64,000 bases of DNA from Alisma plantago-aquatica (Eukaryota > Streptophyta > Magnoliopsida > Alismatales > Alismataceae): NCBI GenBank assembly GCA_963693085.1, contig OY856410.1, positions 1,329,161,304 to 1,329,225,303 of the forward strand, written 5' to 3'. Made by a program: the position numbers and the translations under genes. Positions 37,465 through 48,360 of this stretch are shown one piece after another. The notes beneath the pieces were generated by a model that was not told where the DNA came from, searched no databases, and saw only the letters and a list, made by a program, of their open reading frames with translations. Within the stretch, counting starts at the first letter, position 1. Every line of letters begins with the position of its first letter.

Positions 37465-39159
37465 ATGGTGCAGACGCGTAGTACAGACTACACAAGTCAC
37501 ACACCAGAGGTTCCACTGACGGGACCTAACGACGAGGAAAGCCACAATCAAGACCATTTAGAAGAAACAGATTCAGAATTCGAAGAAGAAGAAATGGAAG
37601 AGCCACATACAATATGGGAGAAGATCAAGGCTTCTTCCTCATCCGCTTCCAAGGGGCCGATCAAGAAGCAGGCGGTTAATATTCCGACATACAAGATTGA
37701 TCCGGCTTTAATCAACTTGGTGAAGTAGAATGATTTTCATGGGCTCAAGAATGAAGATCCTGTTGCTCATATAAGTCAATTTGTGGAGAATTATGATATA
37801 ATAAAGATCGACAGATTTCCAAAAGATGTGCTCTACTTGAAGCTTTTCCCGAGTTCTCTAGCGGGAAACGCACGAGAATGGCTACACAACTTGGACGATG
37901 AATATGTGGAGTCTTGGGACCACATGGTGGAAGTTTTCTTTGAACGGTTCTTCCCACCCAAGAAGACCAATGACATGAACAGGAAGATCTACAACTTCAC
38001 CCAACAAGCAGGAGAGACCTACTCTGAGACCTGGGAAAGGTTTCAGATTATGCTCAGGCGGTGCCCACATCACAGGCTTGATAAGGAGACACATGTCAAG
38101 ATTTTCTATTTTTCTCTCTCTGAGCATGATAGAAGCAACCTCGATTTAGCCGGCCCAGGATTCTTCTTGAATAATACGGACACCAGGTGTTGGGAAATCC
38201 TAAAGAAAATGGCCAAGAAACAATCGTGGGGCGAAAGAGGCGTCGTGGAGCAGGTTCGAGTGGTAGGTGAATCTAAAGCAATCAAGGAGCTGAATGAGAA
38301 GATGGATCTCCTCGCAAAGAAACTGCTTGCAAAGGAGGATACTGAGTCCAAGGATGAGGCTCAAGTTAATTTCATGAGGCAGCAGCAAGGCTACATGAAT
38401 AACGGCTATTCATGGAGGAAAGACAAGAAGTTTTCCTGGAAGGATCCAAATAACTTATTGCAGGATCCAGATGCTAAACCCCAGCTAGTAGCAGAGGATA
38501 AGAGCACAGAGCTGCTCAACCAAGTGATAAAGCAAAATCAAGAACTCATGACTACTTTCGGCCATCAAATAAAGCAACAGGGGGAGTTTATGAACCAATT
38601 TGGGCAGACACTGTAGAGCCATGGGGCTCAAATGAGGACAATAGAGACATCCATGGCACAAATGGCAGCAGGGATTGCCAATTTGAAGAAGTTGGCGCAC
38701 CCCAGTTTTCCGGGTAATACTAATGTTCCAAGAGGAAACCTGTAGGTGAAGGCCATCTTGCTAAGAAGTGGCAAGAAACTGTTAAACCCCAGAGTCGATG
38801 AACCAAGAAAACCCCAAGCAGAAATTGAAGGTGCGGCCACTGAGGAGCTGCCCATACTGGTCACAGAACCAATCGCTGACATAGCAGTGGATGCTACTGA
38901 AGATCCTATTGTAGAGGAGGAGGAGCCTCATAAAAGGACACCCTATGTGCCACCACACCAAAGAGCACAGGCTGTCCCGGTCCCTTATCCGAATAGTGCT
39001 AAGGCAAGGAAGGTAGACACTCAATTTAAAAAGTTTTTATACAGTTTTAGGAAGCTTTCAGTCAACATCCTTTTATTGGAAGCTATTGAGAAAATCCCTT
39101 CTTACGGGAAATTTTTGAAGGACATCATCACGAAGAATAGAAAAATCCCGGACACATAG
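37465..39159 (+). pseudogene. Athila gag pseudogene
   Basis: The likely start is ATG at 37465 (MVQTRSTDY, the usual Athila gag start); TTTTTCTATTTGCAG just upstream resembles a splice acceptor. After an acidic N-terminus comes the retrotransposon gag domain (about 37735-38200) with LKLFPSSLAGNAREWL and FFERFFPPKKTNDMNRKI. The frame stays open to gag's end and into pol, broken only by TAG codons at 37726, 38614, 38743 and 39157. In this family glutamine commonly stands at these places, so each is plausibly CAG to TAG. Coiled-coil-like helix at about 38240-38340. No zinc knuckle is evident. Gag would form the particle; this copy cannot. Confidence 0.9.
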
Positions 39160-41357
39160 GTTGTTGTGCTTAAGGAGCAGGTGAGTGCTTTCATCATGGG
39201 CACATTGCCACCAAAGAGGCAAGATCCAGGCTGTTTCAACATTTCATGTTACATCGGGAAAGTTAAATTTGGTGAAGCACTATGTGACTCAGGGGCGAGC
39301 ATTAACTTGATGCCCCTTTCTACATTCAAGAAGCTGGGATTAAAAGAGTCACGGCCAAGCAACATGACAATCCAATTGGCGGATAATTTAGTGGTAAAGC
39401 CATATGGGATTTGTGAAGATGTGCTAGTGAAAGTGGATCGATTCATATTTCCAGCAGATTTTGTCGTCATGGAGATGCAGGATGAACAAGGCAATGAGCT
39501 GCTACTCGGACGACCTTTCCAAGCTACAGCCGACATGATACTTGAGATGGGGAGAGGTCGGTTGACCTTAGGTATAGCCGATGACCTATTTGATATGGTC
39601 ATGCCTTCCAGCGCCACTTCACCCAAACCCAAGGAACAATGCCACCTGGTAAAACATTTTGATAATAATATATCACTTTGTCTAGGGAAGCCATTTTTAG
39701 ATATGGCCCATGTGATGACCAAGGTGGACAAAGGGACTTTGGCTGTGGACATCATGGAGCAGACCAAAGTGGTATCACTTTGCAAGGCTGTAGGGTTCCC
39801 GAATGATGAGGATGAGGACATTCCTCCCTCTACTGAGGATGATGCTATAGCAAATTCAGTTTTTGATGCATATCCAGAATTACCACTTGACACTTGTTTA
39901 GTCAATATCACTCATGATTGGATGAGAAGAAAATCACTCAAGGAGTGTGCCAAGATGCTTCAGATGTTGCCATGCTTCTATGCGAGGTATTATGAAGATT
40001 TAGGAGAACTTCCACCACCACTTCAATCATCCTTAATCAGCCCACCGGAATTGGAATTGAAGCCGCTGCCACCGCACCTCAAGTATGCCTTTCTAGCTGA
40101 GGAAGACATGTTGCCTGTGATTATTTCTTCTTATCTGAGTGCTGAAGAGGAGGACCAGTTGTTGATAGTGATGAAGAACCACCGGGGAGCTTTTGGGTGG
40201 TCTGTTGCAGATATCAAGGGGATTTCTCCTACTTTGTGCCAACATAAGATTCGGCTCGAGGAGGGAGCCAAGCCGGTGATTCAACCGCAACGTCGACTGA
40301 ATCCGAGCATGATGGAGGTTTTGAAGAAGGAGGTGATTAAGCTTCTTTCTGCATGTATCATCTATGAAATTTCAGACTCGACATGGGTGAGTCCCACACA
40401 GGTAGTCCCTAAAAAGGGGGGAATAACTATTACTCATAACCTCTTAAATGAACCTGTCACCACTTGATTGGTAACTGGATAGCGAGTTTGTATTGATTAC
40501 CGACGACTGAATGCCGCTACGCTAAAGTATCATTTTCCTCTTTCGTTTATTGACCAAATTTTAGAGCGCTTAGCCAGCCGATCAAACTTTTGTTTTCTAG
40601 ACGGGTATTCGGGGTACAATCAGATTTTGATTGGTCCTAAGGACCAAGAGAAGTCCACCTTCACTTGTCCCTATGGAACGTTCGCGTATCGCCGCATGCC
40701 CTTTGGATTATGCAATGCACCGGTGACTTTTCAACGTTGTATGCTTGCCATTTTTTCTGATATGGTAGAACGTTGTCTAGAGGTCTGTATGGATGATTTC
40801 TTGGTTTATGGTGCATCTTTTGATGAATGCCTTTATAATCTGGATAAGGTGTTACAACGATGCGAGGACACACATTTGGTCCTCAACTGGGAGAAATGTC
40901 ATATGATGGTGAGTGAATGGATAATGCTAGGACATAAAGTGTCTAGTAAAGGTTTGGAGGTAGATCCCGTAAAAATTGAAGTAATTTCTAAATTGCCCCC
41001 ACCAAATTTGGTAAAAGGGGTAAGAAGTTTCTTAGGTCACACTGGGTTCTATCGTCGTTTCATAAAAGATTTTTCGAAAATCGCCAAACCTTTATCTGAG
41101 ATGCTACAAAAGGATGTTTTTTTTTTATTTTAATGACAAATGTTTACACACGTTCAACGTGCTGAAGGAGAAATTGATTTCCGCACTGGTTGTTCAAACA
41201 CCAGATTGGACTAAGTCGTTTGAACTCATGTGTGATGCATATGATTTCGCTGTAGGAGCTGTGTTGGGACAGCGGGTGGATAATAAACCCACCGTGATTT
41301 ATTATGCCTCCAAGACTTTGAATGACACCCAACTAAATTACATGACTACTGGAAAAG
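39160..41357 (+). pseudogene. Athila pol pseudogene, part 1 (protease, RT, start of RNase H)
   Basis: Same frame as gag. The aspartic protease active site is CDSGASINLMPL (Asp at about 39286). After a long linker the RT begins near 40220 with the CQHKIRLEEGAKPV lead-in and includes VCIDYRRLN, FCFLDGYSGYNQI, MPFGLCNAPVTFQRCM and the catalytic CMDDF (MDD at 40789-40797), then LGHKVSSKGLEVD. Stops at 40465 (TGA) and 40480 (TAG). A ten-T run at 41117-41126 shifts the frame, after which RNase H (FELMCDAYDFAVGAVLGQ, VIYYASKTLN) continues until element D interrupts at 41357. Confidence 0.92.
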
Positions 41358-42685
41358 TGTTACGACCCATATCAGAGTTAGTCAATAAATACCTTGAATT
41401 AAGTAAAACACCTCAGTTAGTGCTAAGTTTTGTTAAACATCATGAATAATCAAGATAAGACAACATGTGGATCAATAGTCAAGATTTAATCATCTGAGGT
41501 AATTAATGATAATAGTAATGATGATTGTTGAATTAATTGAGTTGAGTTGAGTGCTGACTAATGCAATTAGTGTTGAATATCAAATTAAGTATCATGGATA
41601 ATCAAAATAAGTTAATATATGAATCAGTAGTTGAGTTTGAATCATCTAAGGCGACTAATGATATTAATGTTGATTAATTAGTTAATTAGGTTGAGTTGAA
41701 TACCCAATGTTGCAATTAAGTGATTTGACCTGATGTGACAAGCTATTTAACATGATTTTATGCCCTGGGATGATAGAGAATCTCGTGCTTGAGAGTTCGC
41801 AAGAAAAATCACCCGAAACCGACTTCCGAGCTAAGAGATATGGGCATTTGTGTGATCAGGGACCTAGTTGCAATTACCGAAAGCGATTGGGAATTTTGTA
41901 GCCGGCCCCCTCCGCGAACCGACCCTTGCCCCTTCTTCTTCTTTCCCGATCGACTACCCGATAGAAGAGAAACCAGCCGCAAAAGCGGCGCACAGACCAG
42001 CCCTCGACCAGACGGAGCAAAGCGAGTTAGAGCACCGGCTTTGGGCCTTCTTGGCTCCGTTTCAGCCGCACGACCCACTCCCCTTCTTCTTTCTCTTCCC
42101 TTCCTACCTCCTTCCTTCTCCTTTACTCTGCCTAGTGGGTGCGGCGCCCAGCAGCAGCAGGTTGGTTGGCTGCGATTGGAAGGAGGAGCAGGTGTTTGTG
42201 GCCCTTAACATCGACCAGTGGCCAGCAACGCGTTGACGACCCTCTCTCCCTCACCTCGACCACCAAGGGCGGAGCTCATCTTGCTCCAGGGTGGCGCCGG
42301 CTGACCTGAAGCAAAGGCTAGCTTCGTACAGCAGTAAGAAATCATCTTGGGCCGCCAACAGTAAGGAGCAAAGCTTCATGTAATTCCGATTTTGAGCTCC
42401 TAGCATTTATCCGCAGCCCTCGGCCCTCGAGCAACACCCAGCAAAGGTCCTTCCAATCTGTGCGTGTGTGAGGAAGCTGCTATTTGCAGCAGACTAAATC
42501 CCAGGGTTGAACCAAGGTTGAAGAAGACCCAACGAATGCCCCGAATTCGGCCTTGGACGCATGAGACACCAAAGAAAGGTAGTCTTGGCTTTGATTGAAA
42601 TTCCAAATCTAGAATCTGTAGCTTATAGCTTTAATTAGGTGTTAAATCGAGTTCGTCTACAATTAGATTTCCATTTCTGTGCAGG

Positions 42686-42787
42686 TGCACGGCGTGCAAC
42701 TCAGTTTGCACGGCGTGCAAAGTTACAGATATGCAGAACGAGATTCTGCCCAGGTGCACGGCGTGCAGCCGAGGTGCACGGCGTGCA
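42686..42787. repeat. Four copies of palindrome TGCACGGCGTGCA in D 5' LTR
   Basis: Copies start at 42686, 42707, 42755 and 42775: two pairs spaced 21 and 20 bp. Each is a 13-bp odd-centred palindrome (6-bp arms, central G). The second copy extends to TTGCACGGCGTGCAA. The same four recur at 49689-49790 in the 3' LTR. Confidence 0.93.
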
Positions 42788-43272
42788 CTCTGCTGTAAAG
42801 GGCGGAATTAGGCGTAGTTGTGGACGTTTTTCGGTGTATACGAACACACCGAAGTGGGTGAGTAGTAGTTCATTTAGAAATCAGTATTTAACTCAATTTA
42901 AATGCTTAATTGCTTTTGAATCAAATGGTATAACCTTTAAACAGTGTAGTATACAAAATAGAGTATATTAGATTCATTGGAATTGAATTTCTTAATATGC
43001 CTAGTGAAATGATGCAATTTCCTGTACTATAGTTGAAATGTATTTACTGATTTCAAAATAGACGTTTAACATAGAAACTGGATAAATGATTCTGATTCGT
43101 GTTTAATTTCGATAAAGGTTATATATGCGCTTCTTGTGATGTTCAGATTGTGCATTATGTATGGAATGTAATTTTCCTGTTTATTTGTTTATTGTTAAGC
43201 AAGTATAGACATAGGTGCCCCAACACCGTAGAACCCCTTTGCGCGGTCTGTACCTTTGGGGTGAAACGATCG

Positions 43273-43675
43273 ATCTAGCCTTGTGCCTAGATGGTCGGTG
43301 CTCGTGTTCAACAATAATCCGTGCGTGAGTCACGGTGGCACGGGGTCAGACAGACAGTGTCCAACAACAACGCGTGCTTGTGTCACGGTGGCACTGGAGA
43401 TAGATGGGGGTTATTCAACATTAATCCGTGCTTGTGTCACGGTGGTAATCCCCGACCCTCCGACTGTGCACTACAGGGTGGGAGGAGTCCAGAGCACTCA
43501 GAGTTAGTGCAGACAGACCCTTGTGCGCCTGGGGCCCTTGTGCGCCCGAGAGTCCTGTGCAGACCAGGACAGACAGTCAGACTTAGCATTTCCCGGGTGT
43601 GTCGCTAAGTCTTGTACGGTGGGACCGTAGCATGAACTTGTTACGGATCTTCATATGCAGAGTGCGCTGCATATG
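43273..43675 (+). repeat. Run of different hairpins and a ~54-bp tandem repeat in D 5' LTR
   Basis: Stems: ATCTAG/CTAGAT (43273/43287), CTGT/ACAG (43464/43473), GTCCTG/CAGGAC (43552/43565), ACTTAGC/GCTAAGT (43581/43604), TACGGT/ACCGTA (43615/43624) and CATATGCAG/CTGCATATG (43652/43667). Three tandem units with GTGTCACGGTGG start near 43319, 43371 and 43427. The array recurs in the 3' LTR at +7003. Confidence 0.85.
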
Positions 43676-45383
43676 TTTGGGGCATAATAATATGGATAAA
43701 TAATCATATAGGATCACAGTAAATTTATATAACTGTTAAATTACCTGAATTATCTGTTAATGCTTAGGAATGAGATTATTATCTGTATATCTGCTATGTT
43801 GCTAGAACTGTCTTGCTTAGTTCTGCATATATGTTTATTTTCAGTTTATAAACTTGATGAGTTGTTTAGTGATAGCTAAGTGAAATGCTATTCACTGAGC
43901 GAGTAGGCTCATACCTCTACTCAAAACATTTTCAGGTTATCATCTGCAGCAGGGAATCAGAAGGATCGATTTATCCTTACGCCTAGTCGATAGAAGGTTC
44001 GTAGTTGGTAGTTAGAGGTCTCTTAGTCCATTCCCCTCGATCTTCGGGACAAGGTGTGAGTGAGAGAGTGAATGTCTACAGAGATGTAAATTGTCTGTTA
44101 TGCTTTATTTTATGTCGGATAAATGTAATATGTTGTAGACTCTGTTTATCTTGCGAGTCAGTTTAATAAAGATGCTTCCGCAGTTTGTTTAGTTTCATTT
44201 TACAGTATAAATCGGATTTCCTATTAATATCTTTAAAAGGTTTTAAAAAGTGAAGAGTGATTGGCTTATGTGTAAATCCCATCCTGTCACGTCTTAATCT
44301 CGTGGTTTGTGGTTAATGTGAGATTGGGGCGTGACAATTTTGGTATCAGAGCTTTGGTTTGAGTACATAGTTACTCAAGGTCAGGGGACGATAAGAGACC
44401 AATAGGATTAGGACTTAGGCGTCTTTCTTCTAACTGTGATTTTATAACAGGAAATGTTCTGTTATACTATTGCAGATAGCAGGAAGAGGATGTGGTCACG
44501 AGAATCAAGTAATGAGCTTAAGATGAGTCGTTAAGAATCACTAAGGTCAAAGAATAAAGTTATAAGTAAGGCGAATAATGAATGATGTGTTTTAGCTCTG
44601 GAAGGTCTGAGTGTTTAGATACCCTGGCCAGGTGTCTGAATACTTAGATTGACCAGTATCAAGCTACTCTGTCTGTTCTTCTCTGGATGCCCTGGCCAGG
44701 TATGCAGAGGAAGGATAGGCTAGAGAAAAAACCCTAGAAATCTTAGGGTTAAGAGATAAGAAATTAATGTAGGAATAAGAGATTACATATAAGATGCGAT
44801 TCAACTTTTGTCTATCATTGTTTATTTGATTTAAGTATCACTAGAAATGCTCTTATATGCATGAATTTAGACTTTCAGTTTGTACAATAAGTATGATTCT
44901 TTTATATTGTTGTGTCATGAAGTGAAAAGTTTAATGTTTGTTTTCTTTGTATTAAAGTAGACTCGAAATCATGAATGTATGAGTTTGCCCTAAGTGGATA
45001 TTCTTTCCACATGTTTTAGATTAATAGGGGTTGATTAATCCCGAGTAGCTCTTGGCTTCAGGACTACAGGTTCGGCCTGGTCCGGCTGGCAGGATGCGTT
45101 ACTGGGATCTAATGACTCCTATTAACAAGTAACATAAGAATAGAAGTATAAATGTTCTTAATCTTGAGAATTAGGGCTTGAGAAGCATAGACCCTAATTG
45201 GCCCAAATTAGGATTCAAATAACGCATGAATACAGAATTTGATAAATAGAATGTCTCACTAAATGATTTTTAGTATCATATATGTAACTCTAATTTGGCT
45301 AAAATTGGGATATGATTTGGATATATAAAATGTGAACAACATTGGAAGATACTAGAATTTTTGAATAATGCTCTGACTTGTTT

Positions 45384-45596
45384 ATCGGCCGAGTTGCAAA
45401 CTCGACCGATCACATTTTCAGATTTATATAGCAGTGTTGTAATCGAATTTTATCTTTTTATTGGTACGTCCAATTGATCTTAAATTTTAACTATGTTTGA
45501 AAATCACAAATTTTAGACACTCTATTAATTTGGCGTAATTTTTGGATGACTTTTGATCTCTTCAGTAAGGTATCGGTCGAGTTGCAACTCGACCGA
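45384..45596. repeat. Two CG-rich palindromes in D interior
   Basis: 45384-45410: 12-nt arms ATCGGCCGAGTT / AACTCGACCGAT with one mismatch around GCA. 45573-45596: a perfect 24-bp palindrome whose half is TCGGTCGAGTTG. They lie in related surroundings (TGACTT upstream, TATATAGCAG downstream) 189 bp apart, so they are a diverged duplication. The core TCGGTCGA / TCGACCGA is also the core of the copia LTR hairpins. Confidence 0.88.
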
Positions 45597-46159
45597 ATCT
45601 GCTGCAGACTGTTATATAGCAGCACACTGTTTGATTTTTAATTAATTATTGGTAACTTGAAATGACCTGAAATTTTTACTGGAGGTCTAAAACTTCATTA
45701 GGTACAACATATAAAATTTTCAAAATTTTTGGAGTTTCTGTTTATAGTTTAACAAACGAATTACAGAAACTATTATAAAACTGAATTTTCAGCCTTTTAA
45801 TTAAAGTTGAGTGCTGGGTTAATATGTTATTGACCCAAGCAACTCAATTTGATTTATATAATCGACCACACACACACAATTATGCTATGCTATGAATAAA
45901 GGATCAAACCCTAGAATGATTAAAGTTGTAGTAGTTTAAGGGATATCATTAGTGATGTAACCTTGAATACTAGTAACTTTGTAAAATAAGATCTTGAGAT
46001 ATGTTCTATGAGAAGTAAACTGGTTTTGATAGTGATCTAGGGTTTCGAAGTAGATAATCTGATCGGTACATGAACAACATGAAATGATTTAGAGGAATGA
46101 GTAAGACATAAACCTAAAATGTAACAATAAGTAAGTAACATAGAAAGCGGAATATTATC

Positions 46160-47230
46160 CGATTATGATCTAAAGATAGCTGATGTAGTTCATGTTTTAA
46201 AGACATGGTGTCACTATCTTTATGATGTGACAATAGATTATCACCCTGGTAAAGAGAATGTGGTGGATGATGTTTCTAGCCGAAAGTCAAGTTCAACGGC
46301 CAATGCATTCTCTATGACAGGTTTCAATAGAGACCTGTTAGTAGAAATGTGAGAGTTGAACCTAGACTTAGGGGTGACAGCACAAAGTGATTTGATTGTA
46401 CAGATGCAAGTTAAGCTTACTTTTTGCGATCAAATCAAGAAACTATAAAAGGGTGATAGTGACTTAAGCCAAACCATGCATGACCTGATGGGAGGAAAAG
46501 AGACTAGAGTTTAAGTTTTTATGATAATAAGGTGTTGTATTAACATGACATGTTGTGTGTATCTCAAGATAGTGTAAAATTCTTTAAGGGGAAAAGCTGA
46601 AAGAAAAGATTTTTATGGAAGTGTATGTTTTGATGTATGCTATGTTTTCAGGAAAATACTAAGATACATATGAATCTCAAGGAGTATAACGGATGGTCAA
46701 CTATGCAGAAGGATGTAGCTAAGTATGTGATTAAAAGTAGTGTGTATCAGTAGGTTAAGGTTGAACCCTAGAAATCTATAGCTACCTTGCAATCTTTTCT
46801 ATGCCTGAATGGGAATTTATCACAATGGATTTCGTGGTAAGATTACCCAGGACACCTAGAGGTTGTGATTTGATATGAATGAATGTGGATAGATTAATTT
46901 AGTCTGCTCACTTTCTTCATATTAAATCGACCTGTGCTGTCTCGAGACTTGACTAAGATATACATGAATAAAATAATTAGGTTGCTTGGTAATCCAGATT
47001 CAATCATGTCATTTTGAGAACCTAAGTTCACATCTAGGTTGTGGAAACAGTTGCTTTGTGCTTCGGGCACAAAGTTAAGATTCGATACAACCTTTTCATC
47101 CGCAGACGGATGGTTAGTTTGAGAGAACCATTCAGACTCTTGAGGACATGCTGAGAGCATGTGTTTTGCTTTTCAGTGGAAATGGGAAGAACATTTAAGT
47201 CTTATAGAGTTTGCTTAATGTGAATGTTGA
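46160..47230 (+). pseudogene. Decayed Tekay/Del-type pol fragment in element D (RNase H end and integrase)
   Basis: Visible blocks, in changing frames: ALKTWCHYLYDV-like and IDYHPGKENVVDDVSSRKS at 46190-46290 (end of RNase H), MRELNLDLGV near 46350, PEWEFITMDFVVRLPRT (integrase core start) near 46806, MNVDRLI near 46880, RLLGNPDSIMSF and EPKFTSRLWKQL near 46980-47060, GTKLRFDTTFSSADGWLV to 47120. Stops and frameshifts are numerous and the protease, most of RT and the chromodomain are missing. It can make no enzyme. Confidence 0.85.
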
Positions 47231-47810
47231 GATTAGAAATACACAACTGGTAATGGTACGGTTTGACTATAAAACCCAGACAATACAAATTTGGTAAACC
47301 ATTAGGTGCATGATTTCAAGATAGTAAGATAGCATTAAAATATGTAAATAAACCTAGTGCATGCTTCTTGTTATGTTAATGGGTATGACTTAACATTTTC
47401 ATGTATTGACACGTTTCTCTGAGATATCATTAGAATTTCTCAAGTACTATTAATTATTTGTGTTATGATATGTAAGCAACTCTTAATTGAGTTATGTGAT
47501 GCACAAACCAGGAATTTGGTTGACATGCACGTACTTCGAGAAATTTCAGACAATTGATAAATATTACAGATGGTTTCTTATTAGTGGAGAAAATCCCTTT
47601 TATTGGTGTCGCAAGATGTTTAATTACATGAATTCAGTATGTATGTGCCAAAAATTGATTGAGTTTGAAATATCTATGAATTTTAAATTTGCCTGCATAC
47701 ATGATATAAAGATTACTCAGTAATTACAATGATTTGAAATATACTGTTCTGCCAGTTGTAGAATGATACCGTATTGTGATTTGAATTGCAATCAAACAGA
47801 TGAGATAATG

Positions 47811-47921
47811 GAAACCCTAAGAGTAGGGTGTTGCCATGTGATTACTGAATGAGGAAACCCTAAGAGTAGGGTGTTGGCATGTGATGAATGAACAAGGCAA
47901 ATGAAACCCTGAGGATAGGGT
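47811..47921 (+). repeat. Three tandem units with telobox-like hairpins
   Basis: AAACCCTAAGAGTAGGGTG at 47812 and 47855, and the variant AAACCCTGAGGATAGGGTG at 47904. ACCCTA/TAGGGT form a 6-bp stem with an AGAG loop in the first two. AAACCCTAA equals the plant telo-box word, but three separated copies are not a telomere. Confidence 0.85.
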
Positions 47922-48360
47922 GTACGATGAATCACGTATTTTGATATCAGTTTTCAATATAAGATGTGATGATGTTTAACAGTCAATTTGCATGATTTAA
48001 TTTTAGTATCAAATTGACCTGCATTCTGTATATTTAAGAGTTTTAGTTTGTTTGCATGAATGGTATAATAAATTCTTGGTAATTACCATAAAGTGAGATA
48101 CTGTTATAACGATTCAGGAAAGACAAAGTTTTGTGGGTTGATCTGGAATCAGATCAGATGTGTCCTAGATTAAGGGACCTAAGCAGATGGTTGATCAGAG
48201 GACCAAGAAACTCACGAATTGTGAGGTACCATTAGTGATAGTTTTGTAGAGCAATCTTAATTTAGAAGAAACCATGTGAGAACTTGAGTTTGAGATGCAT
48301 AACAAGTCTCCTTTTCTCTTTTAGGAATTTCGGGACGAAATTCTTATAAGGGAGGGAGAT

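Larger units (their letters stand above)
41358..44336 (+). repeat. Element D 5' LTR (2979 bp)
   Basis: Begins AT-rich, then has a GC-rich block at 41860-42300 giving apparent frames of up to 139 codons that are identical in both LTRs because the LTRs are identical, not because of coding constraint. Four 13-bp palindromes are at 42686-42787, a three-copy tandem repeat with GTCACGGTGG at 43318-43450, and a hairpin-rich stretch at 43273-43675. Confidence 0.97.
44337..48360 (+). other. Element D internal region
   Basis: The PBS is at 44341-44352. From 44353 to 46150 no gag is recognised; instead there are CCCTGGCCAGG words twice (near 44624 and 44689), CG-rich palindromes at 45384-45410 and 45573-45596, and AT-rich text. 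Pol remains lie at 46160-47230. At 47811-47921 three units contain AAACCCTAAGAGTAGGGT or a close variant. At 48325-48350 CGGGACGAAATTCTTATAAG is the Del/Tekay pol tail before the polypurine tract. Confidence 0.85.

Noticed and set aside
41789..42236. Open frames of 122 and 139 codons in D LTRs, identical at 48792-49239
   Set aside because: They overlap in different frames, are proline/arginine low-complexity, and are identical only because the two LTRs are nearly identical. No domain.
43283..43608. Cysteine-rich frame in D LTR (NPCVSHGG...)
   Set aside because: It is the translation of the 54-bp tandem repeat in a noncoding LTR.
47811..47921. Interstitial telomere
   Set aside because: Only isolated AAACCCTAA words separated by unrelated DNA, not tandem heptamers.
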